Source of the DNA: Mycobacterium branderi
GTDB taxonomy: Bacteria > Actinomycetota > Actinomycetes > Mycobacteriales > Mycobacteriaceae
Length of the DNA: 64,000 nucleotides
Direction: 5' to 3'
Assembly (NCBI RefSeq): GCF_010728725.1
Contig: NZ_AP022606.1
Span: 2,046,001-2,110,000 of the forward strand
The notes below the pieces were generated by a model. The model did not search any database, was not told the origin of the DNA, and was given only the letters and a program-made list of their open reading frames with translations. The translations under genes and the position numbers were made by a program. Of the stretch, positions 18,204 to 26,295 are shown piece by piece (position 1 is the first letter of the stretch; each line of letters begins with the position of its first letter).

Positions 18204-19756
18204 TGGTCAACTGGGACGAAGAATGCGACGTGCTGGTCGCCGGGTCGGGCGGTGGCGGGGTCACGGGCGCGTACACCGCGGCTCGTGAGGGACTCGATGT
18301 CATCCTCATCGAGGCGACCGATAAGTTCGGCGGCACGACCGCGTACTCCGGTGGCGGCGGGGTGTGGTTTCCGTGCAACCCGGTGCTGATGCGCGCCGGC
18401 GTCGACGACACCCTTGAGGACGCGCTGGAGTACTACCACGCTGTGGTCGGCGACCGCACCCCGCGGGAGTTGCAGGAAACTTATGTCCGCGGCGGCGCCC
18501 CGCTGATCGAGTACCTCGAGCACGATTCCGGCCTGAAGTTCGAAATGTTGCCGTGGCCCGACTATTTCGGGAAAGCACCGAAGGCACGGTTGGATGGCCG
18601 GCGACACATCGCCGCCAAGCCATTGCCGGTGCTGCAGGCGCCGGAACTGCGCGAGATGGTGCGTGGACCGCTCGACGCCGACCGGCTCGGCGCGCCGCAA
18701 CCCGACGACTACTTCATCGGCGGTCGTGCGTTGATTGCCCGGTTCCTCAAGGCCACCGAGAAGTATCCGAACGCGTCCCGTCGATTGAACACCGCGCTGA
18801 TCGAGCTGGTGGTCGAAAACGGTGCGGTAACGGGCGCGATCGTCGAGACCGCGGGGGAGCCCCGGGCGATCCGCGCGCACCGCGGTGTGTTGCTGGCCGC
18901 CGGTGGTTTCGAGGGCAACGAGAAGCTGCGCCGCAAGTACGGTGTGCCCGGCGCTGTTCGGGACACGATGGGCTCGTGCGGGAATCTCGGCCAGGCCCAC
19001 CAGGCTGCTATCGCCGTCGGCGCGGACACCGACTTGATGGATCAGGCGTGGTGGTCGCCGGGGCTGACGCATCCCGACGGTCGCTCCGCGTTCGCGTTGT
19101 GGTTCACCGGCGGCATCTTCGTCAACCAGGACGGCAACCGGTTCGTCAACGAGTCCGCGGCCTACGACCGGATTGGCCGCACCGTCATCGCCGACCTGGC
19201 GAACGGGTCAATCACCTTGCCCTACTGGATGGTCTACGACGACAAGGAGGGTCGGGTGCCACCGGTCAAGGCGACCAACGTGTCGATGGTCGAGCCGGAC
19301 AAGTACGTCGCCGCCGGCCTGTGGCACACCGCCGACACCCTCGACGGGCTGGCCGCAAAGATCGGCGTGCCGGCGCAGAACCTGGCGGCAACAGTCGCGC
19401 GGTTCAACGGATTCGCCGCCGGCGGTGTGGACGAAGATTTCGGCCGCGGCGACGAGGCCTACGACCGGGCCTTCTCAGGCGGTGAGTCGCCGCTAGTGTC
19501 CATCGATCGGCCGCCGTATCACGCAGCCGCGTTCGGCCTTTCGGACCTCGGCACCAAGGGCGGGCTGCGTACGGACACCGCGGCACGCGTGCTCGACACC
19601 TCCGGCACGATCATGCGCGGGCTGTATGCGGCCGGCAACACGATGGCCGCGCCGAGCGGTTGCGCTTATCCGGGCGGCGGCAACCCGATCGGCACCAGCA
19701 TGCTGTTCAGCCACCTCGCGGTGTTGGACATGCTCGACAGGCGCGCTGACGCTTAG
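18203..19756 (+). CDS. FAD-dependent 3-ketosteroid delta1-dehydrogenase-like flavoprotein
   Basis: A 517-residue flavoprotein of the KstD/fumarate reductase group. The dinucleotide motif GSGGGG lies at about residues 14-19, followed by FGGTTAYSGGGGVW. Near the C-terminus AYPGGGNPIG matches the Tyr-Pro-Gly segment that in KstD holds a catalytic tyrosine and glycine. KstD enzymes introduce a double bond in ring A of 3-ketosteroids. Whether this one does so is inference; related flavoproteins use other enones. ATG 18203 overlaps the fadD stop. It ends the operon, sharing 4 bp with the opposite LCP gene stop. Confidence 0.85.
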   Translation: MVNWDEECDVLVAGSGGGGVTGAYTAAREGLDVILIEATDKFGGTTAYSGGGGVWFPCNPVLMRAGVDDTLEDALEYYHAVVGDRTPRELQETYVRGGAPLIEYLEHDSGLKFEMLPWPDYFGKAPKARLDGRRHIAAKPLPVLQAPELREMVRGPLDADRLGAPQPDDYFIGGRALIARFLKATEKYPNASRRLNTALIELVVENGAVTGAIVETAGEPRAIRAHRGVLLAAGGFEGNEKLRRKYGVPGAVRDTMGSCGNLGQAHQAAIAVGADTDLMDQAWWSPGLTHPDGRSAFALWFTGGIFVNQDGNRFVNESAAYDRIGRTVIADLANGSITLPYWMVYDDKEGRVPPVKATNVSMVEPDKYVAAGLWHTADTLDGLAAKIGVPAQNLAATVARFNGFAAGGVDEDFGRGDEAYDRAFSGGESPLVSIDRPPYHAAAFGLSDLGTKGGLRTDTAARVLDTSGTIMRGLYAAGNTMAAPSGCAYPGGGNPIGTSMLFSHLAVLDMLDRRADA

Positions 19757-21273
19757 TTGACGCAGGGCACGCCGCCGCCGTCGATCGGTGCGCCCCGGTC
19801 GGGGGTGGGCTCGGTGCTGCTGGTGGTGGTGTGCGAGCCGTGATACGACCCGGCCACGGTTGACGCCGTGGTGGTCTCGTCCTGGGACGGGACGGAGTAG
19901 TCGTCGCCGACGAAGATTTGAACCTGGTCGGCGCTCAGCGCGGAGTCGCTGTGCTCGGCGGCGTCGATGCCCAGAAGCGCCGCGATGGCCTGCGCATCGG
20001 TTTTGGCGCCGGAACCGTAGTCGATGGTTGTCGAGCTCGGCTCGCCGTACTCGCGGTCGCGCACGGTGCCGGCGGTATAACCCTTCTGGGTCAGCGTCTT
20101 TGACACCTTGGTGGCGAGTCCGGAGGTGCTACTGGCATTGACCACGTCGACCACGGTGGACGGGTTCGGCGCCGTGGTGGTCGTGGTGGCGGGTGCGCTG
20201 GTGCCAAACGCCGTCGCCACTTCGGCCTTGATCGCCTTGGGGTCGACGATGTTGACGTCCTGGCCGTCGATGTTGTCGTAACGCACGACCGGCAACGTCC
20301 GGTATTCGACGTCGGCACCGGCGAGAGCGCCCATCCTGCGGAACAGGTTCTCGTCCCAACCCGACGACAGCACAACATCTTTGCGCGCCACCGCCATCAG
20401 GCCCTTCAGCTTGGTCAAGTCGGTGAAGGTGCCCGAATCCTGCAGCTGGTGCATGACCGACGACAGGAACGCCTGTTGGCGGTGAGTGCGGTCCAGATCG
20501 CCGTTTTCCAGACCGTGGCGCTGCCGCACGAACGCCAGTGCCTGTTCGGCATCGAGAGTTTGGCGGCCAGCAGGGAAGTCAGCGCCCGAATATGAGTCGT
20601 ACACAGCGTGTTTCAGGCACACCTGGACGCCGCCCAGGCTTTCGGTCAGGTCGTAGAAGCCAGCCAGGTTGACCTCAGCGAAGTAGTCGATCGGCACGCC
20701 GGTCAGGTTCCGGACCGCCCGCAGCGTCGCTGTTCGGCCTGCCTCGCGGCCTTTGGTCTCGAGTTCTTTCTGGTTGCTCACACCTTTGTCCATGAGCTTC
20801 TGCTCGGTGTAGGCCTTGGTGAGCCCGTACGCTTCCTTGATCTTGATGTGGTTGTAGCCCGGAACGCCGCCGAACGGCACATAGTCGTCGCGGGGGATCG
20901 AGAAGGCGGCGACTTTGTCGTCGGCGCCGACGTGCACCAGGATCAGCGTGTTGGTGTTGTAGCCGCCGTCTTCGGAGTCGCCGGCGTGCAGGTGCTTGAG
21001 GACCGCCCAGGGCAGCTCGTTGCCGTTTTGGTCTTTGCGGGAGTCCAGGCCGACCAGCAGGATGTTCATCGCGCCGCCGGAAGAATGCGGGTCCTCTGAG
21101 CGCAGCGCCTCGGAAACGGTGATGCCGCCCAGCATGCCGTGCGCCATCCACCAGCCCGCGCCGGTCGCCGCCACGGCCAGCACCGCAGCCAGCGCCATGC
21201 CGCCGCGGGCCAGCCGCCGGCGGATCTGCCATGGTTTCGCGCGGCGGTGCCTGCCGCCGGATCGGTTCACCAC
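19753..21273 (-). CDS. cpsA: LytR-CpsA-Psr (LCP) cell-wall ligase, CpsA type
   Basis: A protein of about 506 residues. A basic cytoplasmic start (RRAKPWQIRRRLARGG) leads into one transmembrane helix (MALAAVLAVAATGAGWWMAHG). The LCP domain follows with NILLVGLDSR, SIPRDDYV and the DRTHRQQAFL arginine motif. A LytR_C domain (VVDVVNASSTSGLA) and a Thr/Ser-rich tail end the protein. LCP enzymes attach arabinogalactan to peptidoglycan from decaprenyl-phosphate carriers outside the membrane. Length and layout fit Rv3484. Start is uncertain: GTG 21273 or 21270 places the basic stretch at the N-terminus; longer in-frame starts exist. Confidence 0.88.
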   Translation of the reverse strand: MVNRSGGRHRRAKPWQIRRRLARGGMALAAVLAVAATGAGWWMAHGMLGGITVSEALRSEDPHSSGGAMNILLVGLDSRKDQNGNELPWAVLKHLHAGDSEDGGYNTNTLILVHVGADDKVAAFSIPRDDYVPFGGVPGYNHIKIKEAYGLTKAYTEQKLMDKGVSNQKELETKGREAGRTATLRAVRNLTGVPIDYFAEVNLAGFYDLTESLGGVQVCLKHAVYDSYSGADFPAGRQTLDAEQALAFVRQRHGLENGDLDRTHRQQAFLSSVMHQLQDSGTFTDLTKLKGLMAVARKDVVLSSGWDENLFRRMGALAGADVEYRTLPVVRYDNIDGQDVNIVDPKAIKAEVATAFGTSAPATTTTTAPNPSTVVDVVNASSTSGLATKVSKTLTQKGYTAGTVRDREYGEPSSTTIDYGSGAKTDAQAIAALLGIDAAEHSDSALSADQVQIFVGDDYSVPSQDETTTASTVAGSYHGSHTTTSSTEPTPDRGAPIDGGGVPCVN

Positions 21274-21647
21274 AATCTCGACTCTGTCGGGAAGCGCCGC
21301 GCCTGCCCCCCGATGGCAACTTGCGGCGACAACGTCTACTACTTGGCGCTCCAGTATGCCGGAGCCGGCTGGAAAGTGCCCAGACAAGGCGCGTGACCTG
21401 CGGCGGAATCTGCGACTTTGCACCGATGCGGGTCGTTGACTGGCAGACTTTTCTGATCGGCCAGTGAAGTGAGACCAGCACGATGCATGCCGTTGCGATG
21501 GGAATGAGTTGGGCGGCGGTAGCGGGCGACGCAGTAGCCCGTCCGCGCCGCGAGGCCGATGCGGTTGCCTGCCTGGTCAACGGTCCCCGGTCTGTGGGAC
21601 CGCCACCTGAGAATCCCGGGGGCAACCCCGTGAAGGGAGTCTGGCAG
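21274..21647. other. Divergent intergenic region with structured leader
   Basis: About 370 bp separate the cpsA start from the small gene at 21648. No convincing ORF was seen up to about 21560. The last 85 bp hold a structured leader, listed separately. A TTGACT hexamer near 21437 could be a -35 element but has no convincing partner. Confidence 0.5.
21563..21647 (+). promoter_or_regulatory. Structured 5' leader with alternative pairings
   Basis: CGGTCCC (21581-21587) pairs perfectly with GGGACCG (21596-21602) around an 8-nt loop. A second hairpin, GGGG-CAA-CCCC, lies at 21619-21629. GGTTGCC (21563-21569) is complementary to GGCAACC (21621-21627), which would compete with the second hairpin. 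CTGCC (21569-21573) can pair with GGCAG (21643-21647), which abuts the ATG and encloses the AAGGGAG ribosome site. This looks like a regulatory leader, but I could not match it to a known riboswitch class. Confidence 0.45.
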
Positions 21648-21965
21648 ATGTTGAACACCGTTCCGGTCCACGACAGCCGGGTGTCCGAGCAGCGCGCAGA
21701 GGATGCCGAGTTACTCAGGGAATCGGGTGTGCACAAGCTCGTCGTCGCAGACCGCGACGGCAATTGCTTGGCCTTCGTATTGGCTTGGGACAGCTTCGAA
21801 TACGACGCTGAAACCGACACCTACGTATGCGTTGTCGACGCTGATGGCAGAGAACTCATGACGATGTATGCCGCCGGCGAAATCAAGTCGGCACCTGGCG
21901 CCAACATGTACGTTGTGACTGCGCCGGATCGGCCCAGCGGCCGCAGGGCGTTGCGCCCCTGTTGA
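21648..21965 (+). CDS. Hypothetical protein, 105 residues
   Basis: A small acidic protein, MLNTVPVHDSRVSEQ onward, with predicted beta strands (HKLVVADRDGNCLAFVLAW, TYVCVVDADGRELMTMY) and no membrane segment or signal peptide. I do not recognise a family. The ATG at 21648 follows AAGGGAG at a good distance; the longer reading from 21483 would translate the structured leader. It stands alone between cpsA and the TetR gene. Confidence 0.6.
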   Translation: MLNTVPVHDSRVSEQRAEDAELLRESGVHKLVVADRDGNCLAFVLAWDSFEYDAETDTYVCVVDADGRELMTMYAAGEIKSAPGANMYVVTAPDRPSGRRALRPC

Positions 21966-22170
21966 CCTCGCGGTCACCAGGTCAGCGCCAGAGATTAGAC
22001 GCCACTAACCTCTCAGGTTTGCCGGTAACGCCGGAAGCCAGCTCGTCGCACCACCCGCAGTGCCGTCTGACGTGCGCTTTCAGCCCTGTGTTGACGGATC
22101 CGGCGACCTGGCCGACCTCCGCGAGGCGGCGGCTTTGCGGCCGACTGGGAGGTTACTCACGCCGCGAGAG

Positions 22171-22193
22171 TATGGTAGACCGTTCGTACGGTT
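22171..22193 (+). promoter_or_regulatory. TetR operator site 1 and -10 element
   Basis: GACCGTTCGTACGGTT (22178-22193) is one of three related 16-bp palindromic sites in this region. It lies just downstream of a TATGGT (22171-22176) that fits a mycobacterial -10 box and about 22 bp before the TetR ATG, so a bound repressor would cover the start of transcription. Confidence 0.6.
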
Positions 22194-22214
22194 AGTTTGC
22201 TCCGAAGGGTTGAG

Positions 22215-22913
22215 ATGCCCAGATCACCAGGCAGACGCAGCGAGATCCTGGATGCGTTTGTCCGCTACGTCGCCGAACGTGGTTACGACAGAACAAATAT
22301 CGGCGACATCGCCGACGAGCTCGGCATGTCCAAAGGCACTATCGTCCATCACTTCGGAACAAAAGCGCAGATGCTGCGGGAACTGGAAGAAAGCCGTCTG
22401 GCCCGTCAGCTCGAGGTGCTAAGGATGGTGTGGAGCCGTCTGGCCGCGCCGCACGAACGCCTTGCCGCGATCATTTATGCGTCCACCATGCTGCAGGTGC
22501 TCGCCCGCAACGCGACGGTGGCAAGCCAGCGCGAGGTGGTTTCGCTGTCAGATGACCCGGCGATGCAGCAGGTACGCAAGTCGCGCCAGGAACTGCAAGC
22601 GTTGACGATCGACGAGATCCGCAAAGGCGTCGCGAGCGGTGTGTTCCGAGATGTGGACGTCGAACTAGCAGCATTACAGCTGTGGGGATCGCTGGAGTGG
22701 ATGTGGGTGTGGTTCGACCCTGACGGTTCCCGGACGGCCGAACAAGTCGGCGCAGCTTTCGTCGACGTCTTCCTCGGTGGCCTGCTGCTCGACCGTCTGG
22801 GGCTTAGCAAGTGGGCCGGCCCATCCACCGAGGTTGTCTCAGTGGTGCGTGAATGCCTTGCTGCGGTAAGCGGTGTGGCAGATTGGCCGCCCAGCGGCCT
22901 GGCCGATAGATAG
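22215..22913 (+). CDS. TetR-family regulator next to the mce operon
   Basis: A 232-residue TetR protein. The N-terminal HTH (ILDAFVRYVAERGYDRTNIG, then ELGMSKGTIVHHFGTKAQML) is typical; the C-terminal ligand domain is variable. ATG 22215 follows AAGGG. With one HTH domain it is not Mce3R, which has two. Sites of the pattern GACYGTnCGTAYRGTY lie just before its start, 36 bp past its stop, and across the promoter of the mce operon, so autoregulation and repression of yrbE-mce are likely. The ligand may be a lipid imported by the Mce system; this is inference. Confidence 0.9.
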   Translation: MPRSPGRRSEILDAFVRYVAERGYDRTNIGDIADELGMSKGTIVHHFGTKAQMLRELEESRLARQLEVLRMVWSRLAAPHERLAAIIYASTMLQVLARNATVASQREVVSLSDDPAMQQVRKSRQELQALTIDEIRKGVASGVFRDVDVELAALQLWGSLEWMWVWFDPDGSRTAEQVGAAFVDVFLGGLLLDRLGLSKWAGPSTEVVSVVRECLAAVSGVADWPPSGLADR

Positions 22914-22949
22914 CCGTAATCTGCGGACGCCGACATCGAGCGGCATTAT

Positions 22950-22965
22950 GACCGTACGTATAGTC
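22950..22965. promoter_or_regulatory. TetR operator site 2
   Basis: GACCGTACGTATAGTC is palindromic around a TACGTA centre and matches sites 1 and 3. It lies 36 bp downstream of the TetR stop. Confidence 0.6.
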
Positions 22966-23083
22966 GTCTAAGCCCAGCCGTCCACGGCCCTGCATCACGA
23001 CGATTCTGCTCAAAAAACCTGGTAAATACTCCACCGACCTCGTCCCTGTCGTTGGTCAAGGAACCGCCGTGAAAGGCAAATTA

Positions 23084-23113
23084 TTGACTGTCCGTACGGT
23101 CTAATGCGATAGT
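23084..23113 (+). promoter_or_regulatory. Likely mce operon promoter with TetR operator site 3
   Basis: TTGACT (23084-23089) and GATAGT (23108-23113) are spaced by 18 bp, a good sigma-A promoter. The spacer is filled by the third palindrome, GACTGTCCGTACGGTC (23086-23101). Binding of the adjacent TetR protein would block RNA polymerase. Confidence 0.62.
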
Positions 23114-23310
23114 TGCCGTGTGGCACACACCAGGGCGACACGGATCCACTGCGCGGGCGGCAACACCGTCCACTGCAAAGACAACGATGTGTCGCGTCGC
23201 AGCGCGCATCAAGAACCGTTGCGCTGCAATGCGGGTCAGCGAATTCGCGGCAATCGCGCACATACCGGGATCTCGTACGGCCATATGGCACAACGTTTTT
23301 TGAGGTGCCG

Positions 23311-24105
23311 ATGACTACCGCGGACATGGTCGGCGGCCGCGTACTCAACCGGATCCGGCCAGGAGCGGAAGTCGTAGGCGGGTTCTTCCGGATGTGCGTG
23401 CTGACCGGCAAAGCCTTGATGAGGCCGTTCGAATGGCGCGAGTTCATCTGGAACGGCTGGTTTCTCATGCGCGTATCGCTGTTGCCGACTATCGCGGTGT
23501 CCATCCCGGAAACCGTGCTACTCATCTTCACGCTCAACGTGCTGCTGGCCGAGTTCGGCGCTGCCGACGTTTCCGGTGCCGGCGCCGCAATCGGTGCGGT
23601 CACCCAGCTCGGCCCGATCGTGACGGTCCTTGTGGTCGCCGGTGCCGGTGCCACCGCTATCTGCGCCGACCTCGGCGCCCGCACCATCCGCGAAGAGATC
23701 GACGCAATGGAAGTGCTCGGCATCGAACCGATCCAACGGCTGGTGGTGCCGCGCGTCGTCGCCTCGATTGTCGTCGCGGTCCTGCTCAACGGCCTCGTGG
23801 TCGCCGTCGGCCTCGGAGGTGGCTACCTCTTCAGCGTGTACCTGCAGAACGTCTCGAGCGGTGCGTACCTCTCGACGCTGACAGCGCTCACCGGGCTGCC
23901 CGAAGTGGTGATCGCGAATGTCAAAGCGGCGATGTTCGGGCTGATCGCCGGCCTCGTCGGCTGCTACCGGGGGCTGGTCGTCCGCGGCGGGTCCAAAGGT
24001 CTGGGCACGGCCGTCAACGAGACCGTGGTGCTGTGCTCCATCGCTCTGTTCGCCGTCAACGCGGCGCTGACGACAATCGGCGTCCGCTTCGGAACTGGGC
24101 GCTGA
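23311..24105 (+). CDS. yrbEA: YrbE-family permease of Mce transporter, subunit A
   Basis: A 264-residue MlaE/YrbE inner-membrane protein with about five hydrophobic segments, for example VLLIFTLNVLLAEFG and IVASIVVAVLLNGLVVAVGLGGGYLF. The family loop between helices, GARTIREEIDAMEVLGIEP, is intact and contacts the MceG ATPase. With YrbEB it forms the permease of the lipid importer. ATG 23311 follows GAGGTG. The first gene of an eight-gene operon under a TetR-controlled promoter. Confidence 0.95.
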   Translation: MTTADMVGGRVLNRIRPGAEVVGGFFRMCVLTGKALMRPFEWREFIWNGWFLMRVSLLPTIAVSIPETVLLIFTLNVLLAEFGAADVSGAGAAIGAVTQLGPIVTVLVVAGAGATAICADLGARTIREEIDAMEVLGIEPIQRLVVPRVVASIVVAVLLNGLVVAVGLGGGYLFSVYLQNVSSGAYLSTLTALTGLPEVVIANVKAAMFGLIAGLVGCYRGLVVRGGSKGLGTAVNETVVLCSIALFAVNAALTTIGVRFGTGR

Positions 24106-24106
24106 C

Positions 24107-24976
24107 ATGGCGACGGCTGTCGCACCGCATGCCCGCTTCCCGCAGGCAGCCGCCACCTTCCGCCGATACCGGCGCGTCCCGGCACACCAACTGACCGAGC
24201 TCGGGCAGATCGTCTGGTTCGCCCTGACCGCAGTGGGGCAGATCCCCTTCGCTCTGCAGCGCTACCGCAGAGAGCTGCTGCGCCTGATCGCCCAGATGGG
24301 CATGGGCACCGGCGCGATGGCTGTGGTCGGCGGAACCGCCGCCATCGTCGGCTTCATCACCCTGTCCGCCGGTTCGCTGGTCGCCATCCAGGGCTTCGCG
24401 TCGCTGGGCAACATCGGTGTCGAGGCATTCACCGGATTTCTGGCCGCGATGGTCAATGTGCGCTTCGTGGCGCCGGTGGCCGCCGGTCAGGCGCTGGCCG
24501 CCACCGTCGGCGCCGGCGCCACCGCCGAGCTGGGCGCGATGCGCATCAGCGAGGAGATCGACGCGCTGGAGGTGATGAGCGTCAGGTCGGTCGCCTACCT
24601 GGTATCCACCCGGGTGGTGGCGGGTTTCGTCGTCATCATCCCGCTCTACGGGTTGGCGATAACCTTGGCCTTCCTGTCCGCACAGGTGACCACGGTCTTG
24701 TTCTACGGGCAATCCATCGGCACATACGACCACTACTTCCATACCTTCCTGCGCCCCAACGACGTCGCGTGGTCGTTCGCCGAGGTGATCCTGGTCGCGC
24801 TGGTCGTGATGACCACCCACTGTTACTACGGCTACACCGCCAGCGGCGGGCCGGTCGGGGTCGGCGAAGCGGTCGGCCGGTCGATGCGGCTGTCGCTGAT
24901 CACGATCGTCGTCGTGGTCGTGCTGACCGCGATGTCGGTCTACGGCAAGAACCCGAACTTCAACCTCACGGTGTAG
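24107..24976 (+). CDS. yrbEB: YrbE-family permease of Mce transporter, subunit B
   Basis: A 289-residue partner of YrbEA, starting two bases after its stop. It has the same five-segment layout (MAVVGGTAAIVGFITLSAG; VVAGFVVIIPLYGLAITLAF) and the conserved ATAELGAMRISEEIDALEVM loop. The C-terminus ends in a last helix, LITIVVVVVLTAMSVYG. The ATPase MceG is not encoded here and usually lies elsewhere on mycobacterial chromosomes. Confidence 0.95.
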   Translation: MATAVAPHARFPQAAATFRRYRRVPAHQLTELGQIVWFALTAVGQIPFALQRYRRELLRLIAQMGMGTGAMAVVGGTAAIVGFITLSAGSLVAIQGFASLGNIGVEAFTGFLAAMVNVRFVAPVAAGQALAATVGAGATAELGAMRISEEIDALEVMSVRSVAYLVSTRVVAGFVVIIPLYGLAITLAFLSAQVTTVLFYGQSIGTYDHYFHTFLRPNDVAWSFAEVILVALVVMTTHCYYGYTASGGPVGVGEAVGRSMRLSLITIVVVVVLTAMSVYGKNPNFNLTV

Positions 24977-24981
24977 TCGTG

Positions 24982-26295
24982 ATGACGACGCTGGTCCACG
25001 GCAAGGTCAACAAGCCGCGTATCCCTCCGTACAAGACCGCGGCCGTGGTCTTCCTGTTGGTCGCTGCGATGGTTTTAGCGTTCGTGTGGTTGCAGTTTCG
25101 CGGCTTGCTCACGCCTAAGACCACGCTGACCATGGTGGCTCCGCGGGCGGGTTTGGTGATGGATCCGGGGTCGAAGGTCACCTATAACGGGGTGGAAATC
25201 GGCCGGGTGGCACACATTTCAGAGGTCCAGCGCGACGGCACGCCAGCCGCCGAGGTCGTCATGGATGTGAATCCGAAGTACATCCGGCTGATTCCGGCCA
25301 ATGTGGCCGCCAATATCAGGGCGACGACGGTGTTCGGCAACAAGTACGTGTCGTTGACATCACCGAAACATCCTGTTCCACAGCGCATAAGCCCACAGCA
25401 TGTGATTGATGCCAGGTCGGTAACGACGGAGTTCAACACGTTGTTCGAGACGCTCACCTCGATCACCGAGAAGGTGGACCCGGTCAAGGTGAACCTGACA
25501 TTGGCCGCGGCCGCGGAAGCGCTGAACGGGCTGGGCGAGCGGTTCGGCCAGTCGATCGTCAACGCCAACGCCATCCTCGACGACGTCAATCCGCGAATGC
25601 CGCAGGTGCGTCACGACATTCAGCAGCTGGCAGCGCTCAGCGACACCTACGCCAACGCCGCACCGGATCTGCTCGACGCCCTCGACCATGCGGTGACTAC
25701 GGCGCGCACGCTTCACCGCCAGGAAGCTGACCTGGATGCAACGTTGCTGGCCGCAACCGGCGTGGGCAACACCGGCCAAGACATTGTCGCCCGTGGCGGA
25801 CCCTACCTGCAGCGAGGCATCGCCGACCTGGTGCCCACCGCCGAACTCCTCGACACCTACAGCCCCGAGATCTTTTGCATGATCCGCAATTACCACGACG
25901 CCGAACCCAAGACCTACGAGACGACGGGTGGTGGCAACGGCTACGCGCTGAAAACCATGACCGAGCTGATGTCGGGACTGGGAGGCATCCTGACTCTCCC
26001 CGGGCTCTTCGGCGCAGCAGCCACGATGGGCGCCCTCGGGCTAGCCGGGCTGGTCGGCGGAGCGCCGAATCCCTATGTTTACCCGGACAATCTGCCGAGA
26101 GTCAATGCTCGCGGCGGCCCAGGAGGTGCCCCCGGTTGCTGGCAGCCCATCACACGGGATCTGTGGCCGGCGCCGTGGCTGGTGATGGACACCGGCGCCA
26201 GCCTTGCGCCATACAACCACGTCGAAACCGGCTCGCCGTACGCAATCGAGTACGTCTGGGGCCGCCAAGTGGGGGACAACACGATCAACCCATGA
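24982..26295 (+). CDS. mceA: Mce-family protein A
   Basis: A 437-residue MCE protein. One N-terminal anchor helix (AAVVFLLVAAMVLAFVWLQF) is followed by the MCE/MlaD beta-barrel domain (TLTMVAPRAGLVMDPGSKV; YNGVEIGRVAHI) and a long helical region. Mce subunits A-F form a hexameric tube that carries lipids across the periplasm to YrbE. Start ATG 24982; GTG 24979 is an alternative. The C-terminus ends in GSPYAIEYVWGRQVGDNTINP and overlaps mceB by 4 bp. Confidence 0.94.
   Translation: MTTLVHGKVNKPRIPPYKTAAVVFLLVAAMVLAFVWLQFRGLLTPKTTLTMVAPRAGLVMDPGSKVTYNGVEIGRVAHISEVQRDGTPAAEVVMDVNPKYIRLIPANVAANIRATTVFGNKYVSLTSPKHPVPQRISPQHVIDARSVTTEFNTLFETLTSITEKVDPVKVNLTLAAAAEALNGLGERFGQSIVNANAILDDVNPRMPQVRHDIQQLAALSDTYANAAPDLLDALDHAVTTARTLHRQEADLDATLLAATGVGNTGQDIVARGGPYLQRGIADLVPTAELLDTYSPEIFCMIRNYHDAEPKTYETTGGGNGYALKTMTELMSGLGGILTLPGLFGAAATMGALGLAGLVGGAPNPYVYPDNLPRVNARGGPGGAPGCWQPITRDLWPAPWLVMDTGASLAPYNHVETGSPYAIEYVWGRQVGDNTINP

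Larger units (their letters stand above)
22914..23310. other. Intergenic region upstream of the mce operon
   Basis: About 400 bp without a convincing gene. It holds two copies of the TetR palindrome, at 22950 and 23086, and a sigma-A-like promoter overlapping the second. From 23114 to 23310 lies a long untranslated leader of about 200 nt before yrbEA; short ORFs in it lack ribosome sites. Confidence 0.55.

Noticed and set aside
21563-21647. SAM or cobalamin riboswitch
   Set aside because: The GGCAACC string recalls SAM-type motifs, but the order of helices and the other conserved boxes do not fit either class.
23118-23314. Small ORFs in the leader of yrbEA
   Set aside because: No ribosome-binding site and Arg/His/Cys-rich, shadow-like products.
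24769-24981. N-terminal extension of mceA into yrbEB
   Set aside because: It overlaps yrbEB by 208 bp with a non-family sequence; the MCE anchor helix begins after ATG 24982.
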